From assembly GCA_004295885.1 (NCBI GenBank), contig SEDG01000126.1:1-6804 (forward strand): 6,804 nt of DNA, written 5' to 3'. Source of the DNA: Pedobacter sp. (GTDB lineage: Bacteria; Bacteroidota; Bacteroidia; Sphingobacteriales; Sphingobacteriaceae). The position numbers and the translations under genes are program-made. The notes under the pieces were generated by a model. It saw only the letters and a list, made by a program, of their open reading frames with translations, ran no database searches and was not told where the DNA came from. Positions 1 through 6,534 of this stretch are shown piece after piece; the stretch's first letter is position 1; the number at the start of each line of letters is the position of its first letter.

Positions 1-812
1 CCTAAAATTAAACCTATGGTTGCTTCATCTATGTGCCATTCTTGCTTAAAAAATACTGGCACAACTCTAAACATTAAGAAAAAACAAGTGGCAAAAATGG
101 TGGTTAGCAAAATGAATTTCACAAACAGCGAATCTTTCCATGGTTTCCTAACGGTGATGCCTATTAACTTTTCCTTTACTGCTTTTCTAAATCCTTTAAC
201 GGCAGGCAAGAGTAAAAATATGGCAACGCCGACGGCAATACTCACCACTCCATCTACAATAAATAATAACTTATAGTTAAATGACGCAATGAGACCGCCC
301 ATTGTTATACCGAATGAGAAGCCAATGTTAGTGGCCAGCCTGTTTAAGGAATAGGAACGTGTCTCTTTACCGGGTGCAGAATATGCTGCAATTGCCGCAA
401 AGTTAGCTGGGCGAAAGGCATCATAAAAAAAGCTGATTAATAACGATAAAATACAAAGCGTGGTAAAATCGCTTACTCTAGCAAATACCAAGAAAAATGC
501 CCCGCCAATGATTGAAGAAAAGATTTGAACCGGCCTGAAGCCAAACATGTCTGTCAATTTTCCTCCTGCCGTTGCACCTAAGATAGCGCCCACACCAAAT
601 AAGGAAATAATAATACCTGCATCAGACTCTGGACGATTTAAGGATTGCGTAATATATAAACCCATAAAAGGCACAGCCATATACCCACAGCGATTAAGCA
701 AAATTACACAGCTTAACAGCCAAGTTTCTCTACTTAAACCAGAAAATGAGGTTTTATACGCATTAAAGATGGAACGGAACATGATGGTTGGCTTGAAATC
801 AAAAATAGACAT
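1..812 (-). CDS. MFS transporter, N-terminal part (3' end outside window)
   Basis: A reading frame on the minus strand starts at ATG 812-810 and runs without a stop to the window edge, giving 270 complete codons of a protein that is usually about 400 residues. It begins MSIFDFKPT and has about seven hydrophobic segments (near residues 31-54, 65-82, 96-111, 116-130, 161-178, 182-203 and 230-252). The loop between segments 2 and 3 carries the MFS signature motif A as GGKLTDMFGFR (83-93), with D88, G91 and R93 in place. Segment 4 ends in YDAFRPANFAA (130-140), and segment 5 has a glycine-rich GFSFGITMGG stretch (164-173), both typical of proton-driven drug or sugar efflux porters. It should be an inner-membrane antiporter or exporter; the substrate cannot be told from the sequence. 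It is transcribed divergently from the DUF2130 gene. Family assignment is firm, specificity unknown. Confidence 0.9.
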   Translation of the reverse strand, partial: MSIFDFKPTIMFRSIFNAYKTSFSGLSRETWLLSCVILLNRCGYMAVPFMGLYITQSLNRPESDAGIIISLFGVGAILGATAGGKLTDMFGFRPVQIFSSIIGGAFFLVFARVSDFTTLCILSLLISFFYDAFRPANFAAIAAYSAPGKETRSYSLNRLATNIGFSFGITMGGLIASFNYKLLFIVDGVVSIAVGVAIFLLLPAVKGFRKAVKEKLIGITVRKPWKDSLFVKFILLTTIFATCFFLMFRVVPVFFKQEWHIDEATIGLIL

Positions 813-842
813 TCGGCTGTAAAATCCTATCCATAATTTCTG

Positions 843-850
843 TATTTTTG
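843..850 (+). promoter_or_regulatory. Candidate Bacteroidetes -7 box for the DUF2130 gene
   Basis: TATTTTTG is an exact match to the Bacteroidetes sigma-A -7 consensus TAnnTTTG. It would place the transcription start near 856 and give a 5' leader of about 30 bases before ATG 888, which is reasonable. No TTG -33 element sits at the usual 17-23 base spacing, so the call rests on the -7 box and its position alone. Confidence 0.45.
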
Positions 851-858
851 AGTTCGCC

Positions 859-884
859 CAAAAATTCGGGTCATCAAATCGCAA
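859..884 (-). promoter_or_regulatory. Weak candidate promoter for the MFS gene
   Basis: On the minus strand a TTG (884-882) is followed after 15 bases by AATTTTTG (866-859), which matches TAnnTTTG at seven of eight positions. The spacing is shorter than the usual 17-23 bases. The leader to ATG 812 would be about 40 bases. If real, its start site would lie close to that of the divergent DUF2130 promoter. Confidence 0.25.
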
Positions 885-887
885 CAC

Positions 888-2171
888 ATGTCTACAGAAA
901 TAAAATGCCCAAATTGCAACCATTCTTTTCCTATTGAAGAAGTAATGGCTGAAGAATACAAACAAGATCTACGTGAGAAAATGGTTTCTTTTACGAAACA
1001 AAAGGAAGAGGAATTTCAGAAAAAAGCAGAGGCATTTGAACAACAAAAAAAACAACAAGACGCCCTTTTTGATAAACAAAAGAAAGAGCAAGAACTTGCC
1101 TTTGAGCAAAAATTAGCTCAAGAAAAAGCCGCTTTACAAGCTTCGATGGCAGAAAATTTGCGCAAAACGATTAGCGCTGATTTTGAGAATAAGCTCAAAA
1201 TGTCTGAAGATGCCAACAAGGAAAACGAAGAAAAGCTGAAGTTGGCACGTGCTAAAGAAATTGAATTTTTAAAGGCTGCACAAGAATTAAAAACTCGTGA
1301 AGAGGAGCTGGAACTAAGCATACAACGCAAGCTGCAAGAACAGCGTGAGGAATTAGTTGCCCAAGTTCGTAAACAGGAACTAGAGAAAAATAACTTAAAA
1401 GAAACTGAACATCAGCTTCGTGTTAAGGAGTTAGAAAAACAACTAGACGACCAAAAGAAATTGGCCGAAGAAATGAAGCGTAAAGCCGAGCAAGGTTCTA
1501 TGCAGTTGCAAGGCGAAGTTCAGGAATTAATTTTGGAAGAATTATTGCGCAATACCTTCCCATTCGACTTAATTGAAGAGGTTGGCAAGGGAGTTCGTGG
1601 TGCAGATTGTGTACATAATGTGCGTAATCAATTCGGCCAAGAGTGTGGTCGTATCATATATGAAAGCAAGCGTACCAAAGATTTTTCGATGGAGTGGATT
1701 GAAAAATTGAAAAAAGATATGCGTAGCATGGGTGTAGATGTCGCGGTTATTGTAACGCAATGTTACCCAAAAGGGATGGATTGTTTTGGCGAAAAGGATG
1801 GCGTGTGGATTTGCTCTTTTGATGAAGTTAAAGCTGTTTCCTACATTTTAAGAGATGGAATTGTGAAGCTTTTTGGCGCCACTAAATCTCAAGAAAACAA
1901 GGGCGATAAAATGCATATGCTTTACGATTACTTAAACGGAAATGAGTTTTCTGAACAATGGAAAGCAATTCGTGAAGGTTTCATGAGCATGAAGTTGTCT
2001 ATTCAGCGTGAACGTGATGCGATGGAGAGGTTATGGAAAAGCAGAGAGAAACAACTGGAAAAGGTATTGTTAAACGCAGCTCATATTCGTGGTTCTATTG
2101 AAGGGATTTCGGGCAATGATAATATTCAATTAAGCTTAGGTGAGGATGATGACGATTTGTTGTTAGATTAG
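888..2171 (+). CDS. DUF2130 family protein: CxxC knuckle, coiled coil and putative PD-(D/E)XK nuclease-like domain
   Basis: This complete 427-residue protein resembles the DUF2130 / COG4487 family, which has no established function known to me. The N-terminus has one cysteine pair, CPNC (7-10), of the half-zinc-ribbon kind usual here. Residues about 20-205 are a charged coiled coil rich in E, K and Q. The C-terminal domain (about 207-400) opens with a helix, GEVQELILEELL (209-220), continues with GADCVHNV (238-245) and IIYESKR (256-262), then a hydrophobic strand DVAVIVTQ (284-291). D240, E259 and K261, together with a glutamate in the first helix (E210 or E214), fit the order of catalytic residues in PD-(D/E)XK nucleases; this is my inference. 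The tail is strongly acidic (GEDDDDLLLD, 418-427). No signal peptide or membrane segment is seen, so it should be cytoplasmic. ATG 888 is chosen because the family's CPxC motif follows directly; there is no Shine-Dalgarno sequence. Confidence 0.9.
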   Translation: MSTEIKCPNCNHSFPIEEVMAEEYKQDLREKMVSFTKQKEEEFQKKAEAFEQQKKQQDALFDKQKKEQELAFEQKLAQEKAALQASMAENLRKTISADFENKLKMSEDANKENEEKLKLARAKEIEFLKAAQELKTREEELELSIQRKLQEQREELVAQVRKQELEKNNLKETEHQLRVKELEKQLDDQKKLAEEMKRKAEQGSMQLQGEVQELILEELLRNTFPFDLIEEVGKGVRGADCVHNVRNQFGQECGRIIYESKRTKDFSMEWIEKLKKDMRSMGVDVAVIVTQCYPKGMDCFGEKDGVWICSFDEVKAVSYILRDGIVKLFGATKSQENKGDKMHMLYDYLNGNEFSEQWKAIREGFMSMKLSIQRERDAMERLWKSREKQLEKVLLNAAHIRGSIEGISGNDNIQLSLGEDDDDLLLD

Positions 2172-2179
2172 GCTTAGTC

Positions 2180-2258
2180 TTCACCATCTAAGAAATCTAA
2201 GTGGAGCTAAGTTTGTTTGACTAATTTTATACCACCTGAGAAACCAAAGAACACCTTA
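2180..2258. repeat. Dispersed intergenic repeat, copy A
   Basis: This segment begins 8 bases after the stop codon of the DUF2130 gene and aligns without gaps to copy B (3122-3200). The first 31 bases (2180-2210), which contain ATCTAAGAAATCTAAGTG, differ at one position only (G2204 against C3146). The remaining 48 bases are more diverged (14 mismatches by eye) but keep blocks such as TTGACT-like and GAAACCAAAG. Both copies lie just downstream of a plus-strand gene, in the same orientation. Function is unknown; it may be a degenerate dispersed element or part of a 3' untranslated region. Confidence 0.8.
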
Positions 2259-2283
2259 ACATATTTTCTCTGTTTAAAGTAGC

Positions 2284-2359
2284 TTGTCATTCCGACTTTG
2301 GAGGAATCTGATAATTAGAATTCAACATCTTAGGTCTTTCGCTGCGCTCTAGATGACAA
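2284..2359. repeat. Imperfect inverted repeat, likely a dispersed intergenic element
   Basis: The element is bounded by TTGTCAT (2284-2290) and its reverse complement ATGACAA (2353-2359). Inside the left half a second pair, ATTCC (2289-2293) and GGAAT (2303-2307), can form a small hairpin. The right half contains TTTCGCTGCGCTCTAGATGAC. Elements that start TGTCATTCC and end CGCTGCGCTC...ATGACA are familiar to me from intergenic regions of Bacteroidetes genomes, but I could not search for other copies; only one lies in this window. It ends 27 bases before the DUF4184 start codon and encodes no plausible peptide. Confidence 0.6.
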
Positions 2360-2386
2360 AAACAAAAAACCTCCCAGATTTCTAAT

Positions 2387-3106
2387 ATGCCATTTACATT
2401 CTCACATCCAGCAATTGTTTTACCGCTACGTTATTTACCTAAAAAGTGGATTTCATTAACTGGATTGATAATTGGAAGTTTAACGCCTGATTTTGAGTAC
2501 TTCATCAGGATGAGAATTAAAAGCGATTATAGCCATACATTAAGTGGTTTGTTTTGGTTCGATTTACCACTCGGTCTTTTGTTAACCTTTCTATTTCATC
2601 TTATAGTGCGAAATGCATTAATAGAAAATTCGCCTATTATCTTAAAAGGCCGGTTTTCGGTATTTAAAGATTTTGGTTGGATAGGTCATTATAAAGAGAA
2701 TTGGATAATTGTATGTTTATCAGTATTAATTGGTGCTTTTTCGCACATTTTCTGGGATAGCTTTACACACGATAATGGCTATTTTGTAAAAAGAATACCT
2801 ACTCTTTTAACAAAGGTTAAGTTTTTAGGCTTATCGGTTTCTATTCATAAAATCATACAACATTCGAGCACATTGATTGGTGCAATAGTGATTTTATTTT
2901 CTATTCTAAAATTGCCTAAGCAATCAGTATCTGGCAAAATCAACTTTAAATATTGGCTATTAATTGTTGCGGTTAGCTTGTTAGTAGTATTAATTAGAAT
3001 TCTTTATGGGCCTCCATTTCAACAATATGGAAATGTTTTGGTTACAGGGATGTCTGCATTAATGATTTCATTAATATTGACCCCGATTTTAATGAAAATC
3101 AAGTAA
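2387..3106 (+). CDS. DUF4184 family integral membrane protein
   Basis: This complete 239-residue protein opens MPFTFSHPAIVLPL, the characteristic start of the DUF4184 family, whose function is not established. About six hydrophobic segments are visible (near 21-33, 56-75, 105-124, 161-177, 187-207 and 216-236), so it should sit in the inner membrane. Conserved-looking polar residues lie at or near the segments: H7, the PDFE motif (34-37, D35), H50, D59, H71, and the cluster H120, D124 and H128 in SHIFWDSFTHDNG, plus H154 and H159. The spacing of histidines and aspartates recalls the YbcI/DUF457 family of predicted membrane-bound metal-dependent hydrolases, so a metal-binding active site in the membrane is possible but is inference. 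Start ATG 2387 gives the family N-terminus directly. No promoter was recognised; 215 bases with repeats separate it from the DUF2130 gene. Confidence 0.85.
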   Translation: MPFTFSHPAIVLPLRYLPKKWISLTGLIIGSLTPDFEYFIRMRIKSDYSHTLSGLFWFDLPLGLLLTFLFHLIVRNALIENSPIILKGRFSVFKDFGWIGHYKENWIIVCLSVLIGAFSHIFWDSFTHDNGYFVKRIPTLLTKVKFLGLSVSIHKIIQHSSTLIGAIVILFSILKLPKQSVSGKINFKYWLLIVAVSLLVVLIRILYGPPFQQYGNVLVTGMSALMISLILTPILMKIK

Positions 3107-3121
3107 GCCTAACCTTCTAGG

Positions 3122-3200
3122 TTCACCATCTAAGAAATCTAAGTGCAGCTAACCTTGATTGACTCCTTTTTAATGACCTTTGAAACCAAAGGGCACCTCA
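3122..3200. repeat. Dispersed intergenic repeat, copy B
   Basis: This is the partner of copy A (2180-2258), beginning 15 bases after the stop codon of the DUF4184 gene. The first 31 bases match copy A with one mismatch and the next 48 match at about two thirds of positions. Its end (CACCTCA, 3194-3200) runs into the left arm of the palindrome at 3195-3328, so copy B may be the outer part of a larger compound element. Confidence 0.8.
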
Positions 3201-3328
3201 GAAAAGCCTTAAATCAAAGAAACTTATATTTCCTTAAATACCTTATATGGTTAAGAGATTTAAACCATATCAGAAATATAAGTTCATTTAAGTCAATTGG
3301 AATCTGATAGACTTAAGTTTTCTCAGGT
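3195..3328. repeat. Large nested palindrome between convergent genes, possible bidirectional terminator
   Basis: Four nested inverted pairs can be read. The outermost is ACCTCAGAAAA (3195-3205) with TTTTCTCAGGT (3318-3328), with one mismatch. Next is CTTAAAT (3208-3214) with ATTTAAG (3286-3292), then AACTTATATTTC (3221-3232) with GAAATATAAGTT (3273-3284), a perfect 12-base match. The innermost is ATATGGTT (3245-3252) with AACCATAT (3263-3270), with a 10-base loop. The element lies between the convergent DUF4184 and GNAT genes, where a structure active on both strands could end transcription from either side. It lacks a GC-rich stem directly followed by a U-run, so it is not a classical intrinsic terminator. 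A dispersed repeat is the more likely origin. Confidence 0.65.
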
Positions 3329-3354
3329 TTCTTAGGTTGTTAAAAGCCAAAAGC

Positions 3355-3837
3355 CTACAACTTCTTAACCATCCAAATATCGCAACCAAAGTGACCAGAA
3401 TCTCCTAGGGCAGCACATTGATGTTCAAAGCCTAGTCTTTCATACATACTTACAGCTTGATTGAGCTCTGGCATAGATTCTAAGTACATATTTTCGTAAC
3501 CCAGCTCTTTAGCAGATTCAAAACACTTATCCATTAGTGCTTTACCCAACCCTTTTCCCCTAGCTTCGGGATACAAATAAAGTTTAACCAATTCGCAAGT
3601 TGCAGCAGGCAATCCTGAAGTTGGAAAAACGCCACCACCACCAATTATTTTACCATCTAGTTCTAAAACCCAATAAGCAGACTTTGGGTCTTCAAAAACA
3701 ATTGATAGATGGTCTGTGCTTTCGTCGAAAAATGCTGTACCTGGTTTATTAGCTTTAAATTCTGTTAAAACTGTCTTAATTAATTTGCCTAGTTCGGCGT
3801 CATCGTTTTTTTGTATCGGTCTAATTGTAGGTTGCAT
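3355..3837 (-). CDS. GNAT family N-acetyltransferase
   Basis: This 160-residue cytoplasmic protein starts MQPTIRPIQKNDDAELGKL, a typical GNAT N-terminus. The acetyl-CoA binding motif A is clear: strand CELVKLYLYP (81-90) followed by ARGKGLGKALMDKC (92-105), containing the Q/R-x-x-G-x-G/A signature as R93-G94-K95-G96-L97-G98. Motif B follows as NMYLESMPELNQAVSMYERLGF (116-137, read in parts), with Y132 in the position of the usual general-acid tyrosine. It should transfer an acetyl group from acetyl-CoA to an amine; the acceptor is unknown. ATG 3837 is preferred over an in-frame GTG at 3882, because that extension would run into the repeat hairpin at 3866-3882 and add 15 residues that are not GNAT-like. 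It lies 79 bases downstream of the phospholipase C gene on the same strand and could be co-transcribed with it. Confidence 0.9.
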   Translation of the reverse strand: MQPTIRPIQKNDDAELGKLIKTVLTEFKANKPGTAFFDESTDHLSIVFEDPKSAYWVLELDGKIIGGGGVFPTSGLPAATCELVKLYLYPEARGKGLGKALMDKCFESAKELGYENMYLESMPELNQAVSMYERLGFEHQCAALGDSGHFGCDIWMVKKL

Positions 3838-3865
3838 TTTGTAAAAATATGAATTTGTAGATATA

Positions 3866-3910
3866 GTGGATTGCAAATCCACAGCTCAGCCATCCAGATT
3901 ACAAATCTGG
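3866..3910. repeat. Tandem pair of REP-like hairpins with a shared GATTrCAAATC core
   Basis: Two perfect 7-base stems with 3-base loops stand 11 bases apart: GTGGATT-GCA-AATCCAC (3866-3882) and CCAGATT-ACA-AATCTGG (3894-3910). They share the core GATTrCAAATC, while all three outer base pairs differ and remain paired in both. The pair fills most of the gap between the phospholipase C and GNAT genes. The size and tandem layout are those of REP sequences; similar GATT-nCA-AATC hairpins are familiar to me from Bacteroidetes intergenic regions, but copy number elsewhere cannot be checked here. Confidence 0.75.
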
Positions 3911-3916
3911 ACGAAA

Positions 3917-6292
3917 CTAAAGCATTCCTCCCATAAACGGGTCGGTGATTGAATCTTCTCCAGTTTCTACATGACCAGCATAATGTTTTAAAAAATCATT
4001 GTTGCCAGCTACTGAAATTTTTAAATCGTACCAACCTTTGCTCTTTTGCAAATTAAGTGAAACTGTTTTTTGGCTGTTTGCAGGGATAGTTATGGTTTTA
4101 GTATTGGCTTTGTAAACATCATCTTTTATCAAGATTTGCAAGGCTGATGCTTCTTTATTTTCAAAAATTAATTTAACGTTTCCAGTTGGCTTTTTAATTA
4201 TTCCACTTAGCTCATGTAAGCATTCTAAACTTAACTTAGGGTCAGTTTTTGAGCCATTAAATTCTCTGTAAAAACCGTTTGGTCCGTTTACGACAAGATT
4301 ATAAACACCATTCTCAAAATTATTAAATTCCCAAGCATCAAATAAAGTATCGCCTGCTTTTACCGCATAAGCCCAAGTTCTGCCTTTATCTTTTTTATAG
4401 GTTCCCTTTGTATAAACATTAAATGCAGCACCAGCTGATTCTAATTTCTGTCCGAATGCAGTTTTTGAAGCTTTAAAATTTAGCTTTATTTCTGTTTTTT
4501 CGTCATTTAAACCACCATCTACAAATAATTGATAAGGTAAGGTGCAAGCCAAACGAGTTCCCTTTTCTTGGACTGGGGCAAATTCAGAAGCCTCTTTTTG
4601 AAAAGGTAATGATGTATTTATTTTATCCACATCAGCTTTGCTTAATGCAGTTGGTGTTAGTTGCGCAGGCTTTAATCTTGCGTTTTGAATTTCAGTAATT
4701 ACCTTGTCTTTTTTCAGTCTTGCAGGAACATTTAAATTTTCTCCATTGTAAGGTCTAAAAACAGAAGTTAAATCACCACAAATCGCTCTGCGCAAAGGAC
4801 TAATTGTTTCGCTTTTAATTTGTTTGCCTGTTTTATGGCTTAAGAATTTCTCCAAAAACATTAAGGAAGAAGTATGGTCGAATACTTGCGAATTCACATA
4901 ACCGCCTTTGCTCCAAGGAGAAGCAACCATCATTGGCACACGATAACCCAAACCAATCGGACTGTCTTTTTTATACTCATAATCTGCCCAGGCGGTTAAA
5001 CCCTCACTCGTTTTTCCAGTTGAAGAATCTTCAGGTTTTGGAGCAACAAAAGGAGCTAAATGGTCAAAATACCCATCATTTTCATCATAAGTTAAAATGA
5101 ATATGGTCTTTTTCCAGACCTCTGGATTTTTGGTCAAAATATCTATCGCTTCTGAAACATACCAAGTTCCATACAAAGGTGAGCTGGTATGGTCAGAAAA
5201 ACGCTGTGGAGCTACCAACCAAGAAACAGTTGGCAATTTCCCTGAATCAACATCCTTCCTAAATTGCTCAAAAATATCTTCCTGCGGAATGTTTAATGTT
5301 TCTTGTTTACCTGCTTCATTTGTAAATGTAAATGGTTGCAGTTTTAAGTAATCAGGATTATCAATATTGGTCGAAAAAGCTTTATCAATTAGATTTTTCT
5401 CTCTTTGCGGCAGTTGGTTATACTTAGTTAAAACTTCTTCTGCAGTTAATGCTGGATGATTTGTTTTATCTCCATTTTTACGGAAATAAGCTGACAACTT
5501 TACTTGATGGCGCTTTACATATTCTAAAGGATTGTCACCATAATTCCCCAACCAATCATCTATTTCTCCTTCTGGCAAATTGCTTGTCCATATTTCATTT
5601 TGGTAAACTTTCCAAGAAACTCCATTGTCTTCTAATATTTCGGGGAAGGTTTGCCAATCTACATAGACGTTGTCACGAGATTCTGCTTGCGAATTATTAA
5701 CCGCTGCAATAGAATTTGCATTTTGTTCGGGGCGAATTGTACCTGTCCAAAAAAATAATCTGTTTGGTGTTGTACCAGTTAGGGATGAACAAAAATGATG
5801 GTCGCAAATGGTAAAGGCATCCGCCATTGCATAATAAAAAGGGATATCTTCTCGCTGATAATAAGCCAAAGACATTAGTGATTTTACGGGCACCCATTTA
5901 TCATATTTCCCTTTATTTCTGGCTGCAACTTGGTCGCTCCAAGAATGTGGTAAACCTCCTTGCCAAGTAATTTTCGTTTTGTTGATATCAACGTGAAACG
6001 GCGCAAATGTGTTACCTTTTTCATCGTTTTGTAACCAAACCTTATTCTGATTGGGTAATGTTTTGGCTCTTGGGTCATTAAAACCACGAACACCTTTCAT
6101 TTTACCAAACATATGGTCGAAAGAACGATTTTCTTGCATCAAAAAAACAATGTGCTCGGCATCATAAAATGTGCTGCCAATTTCTGCATTTATTGCCATT
6201 GCCTTTTGTATAGACATTGGAATAACATTCGCAGCACCAAAAACACTAGATAATAATGCTGCTTTTTTTAGAAAATCTCTTCTTGAATCCAT
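3917..6292 (-). CDS. Tat-exported phospholipase C, phosphocholine-specific type
   Basis: This complete 791-residue protein belongs to the phosphoesterase family of PlcH/PlcN and AcpA. These enzymes cleave the phosphodiester of phosphatidylcholine or sphingomyelin, releasing phosphocholine. The N-terminus MDSRRDFLKKAALLSS is a twin-arginine signal (R4-R5), with likely cleavage after AMA (31-33), so it should act outside the cytoplasm. The catalytic domain (about 44-510) shows ENRSFDH (54-60), LTGTTPNR (171-178) with T175 the likely nucleophile by analogy with PlcH, SDHTS (366-370), TYDENDGYFDH (401-411) and FDHTS (471-475), which supply the metal and substrate ligands. Two beta-rich C-terminal domains of the DUF756 type follow (about 580-685 and 690-775), the second with LIFENKEASALQI. 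Length suits the family. ATG 6292 places the RR motif at the start. Phosphocholine specificity is inferred from this architecture; no promoter is clear. Confidence 0.93.
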   Translation of the reverse strand: MDSRRDFLKKAALLSSVFGAANVIPMSIQKAMAINAEIGSTFYDAEHIVFLMQENRSFDHMFGKMKGVRGFNDPRAKTLPNQNKVWLQNDEKGNTFAPFHVDINKTKITWQGGLPHSWSDQVAARNKGKYDKWVPVKSLMSLAYYQREDIPFYYAMADAFTICDHHFCSSLTGTTPNRLFFWTGTIRPEQNANSIAAVNNSQAESRDNVYVDWQTFPEILEDNGVSWKVYQNEIWTSNLPEGEIDDWLGNYGDNPLEYVKRHQVKLSAYFRKNGDKTNHPALTAEEVLTKYNQLPQREKNLIDKAFSTNIDNPDYLKLQPFTFTNEAGKQETLNIPQEDIFEQFRKDVDSGKLPTVSWLVAPQRFSDHTSSPLYGTWYVSEAIDILTKNPEVWKKTIFILTYDENDGYFDHLAPFVAPKPEDSSTGKTSEGLTAWADYEYKKDSPIGLGYRVPMMVASPWSKGGYVNSQVFDHTSSLMFLEKFLSHKTGKQIKSETISPLRRAICGDLTSVFRPYNGENLNVPARLKKDKVITEIQNARLKPAQLTPTALSKADVDKINTSLPFQKEASEFAPVQEKGTRLACTLPYQLFVDGGLNDEKTEIKLNFKASKTAFGQKLESAGAAFNVYTKGTYKKDKGRTWAYAVKAGDTLFDAWEFNNFENGVYNLVVNGPNGFYREFNGSKTDPKLSLECLHELSGIIKKPTGNVKLIFENKEASALQILIKDDVYKANTKTITIPANSQKTVSLNLQKSKGWYDLKISVAGNNDFLKHYAGHVETGEDSITDPFMGGML

Positions 6293-6475
6293 TGTTTATA
6301 AATGTATAAGGATAACTGCAAAATACAAAGTGTTTTTTGTTTTAGGATTAATTGACCGTTAAATTTATAACCGCAAAGAGTAGAAGAGCGCAAAGTTTTT
6401 AGAGTGGGCAGACTGATATCCAGAGAGGCTATTTTTTGAAGCAATTTGCCTTTTTGAACTTGCTTTGTTCATAAA
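6293..6475. other. AT-rich intergenic region upstream of the phospholipase C gene
   Basis: No plausible gene was seen. The region should contain the phospholipase C promoter, but no full TTG-N19-TAnnTTTG match was found. The nearest is a minus-strand TTG (6328-6326) followed after 19 bases by TACATTTA (6306-6299), which ends only 6 bases before the start codon. Short direct repeats are present: CGCAAAG at 6372-6378 and 6389-6395, and TTTTTGAA at 6433-6440 and 6451-6458. AAGCAA (6439-6444) and TTGCTT (6460-6465) can pair. The latter repeats may belong to the element at 6476-6534. Confidence 0.5.
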
Positions 6476-6534
6476 CCCGATTGCGCCAAATAGCCCGAAG
6501 TGAGGAACGAACGAGGACTATGGGCAAAAGCGGG
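6476..6534. repeat. Structured intergenic element with nested pairing
   Basis: Nested complementary blocks can be read: CCCG (6476-6479) with CGGG (6531-6534), GCC (6485-6487) with GGC (6523-6525), ATAG (6490-6493) with CTAT (6518-6521), and CC (6494-6495) with GG (6515-6516). The unpaired centre contains GAAGTGAGGAACGAACGA. The block is visibly more GC-rich than its surroundings. I recognise the GTGAGGAACGAACGAGG type of sequence as recurring in Sphingobacteriaceae intergenic DNA, but cannot confirm it here. It lies between the epimerase 3' end and the phospholipase C 5' end. It is not a tRNA: there is no T-arm consensus. Confidence 0.5.

Noticed and set aside
547..822. Open plus-strand frame of 91 codons opposite the MFS gene.
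   Set aside because: The minus strand carries a clear MFS protein with motif A and membrane segments; the plus-strand peptide has no protein-like features and runs into the divergent promoter region.
1118..1330. Open minus-strand frame opposite the coiled-coil part of the DUF2130 gene, serine-rich.
   Set aside because: It is the antisense of E/K/L-rich codons and has no recognisable domain. The plus-strand gene explains the region fully.
3841..3851. TATTTTTA on the minus strand just upstream of the GNAT ATG, like a -7 box.
   Set aside because: The final G is missing, the nearest TTG lies 24 bases upstream inside a repeat hairpin, and the leader would be only a few bases.
3866..3910. Short spaced repeats as a possible CRISPR remnant.
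   Set aside because: There are only two units, each a self-complementary hairpin with a differing outer stem, an 11-base gap and no cas genes; REP-like elements fit better.
6299..6328. Promoter-like TTG-N19-TACATTTA on the minus strand ahead of the phospholipase C gene.
   Set aside because: The -7 box lacks the conserved final G and would start transcription at the start codon, leaving no leader.
6476..6534. Possible tRNA or tRNA-like cloverleaf.
   Set aside because: It is 59 bases with no T-arm consensus, no anticodon arm of correct size and no CCA end; the pairing is nested rather than cloverleaf.
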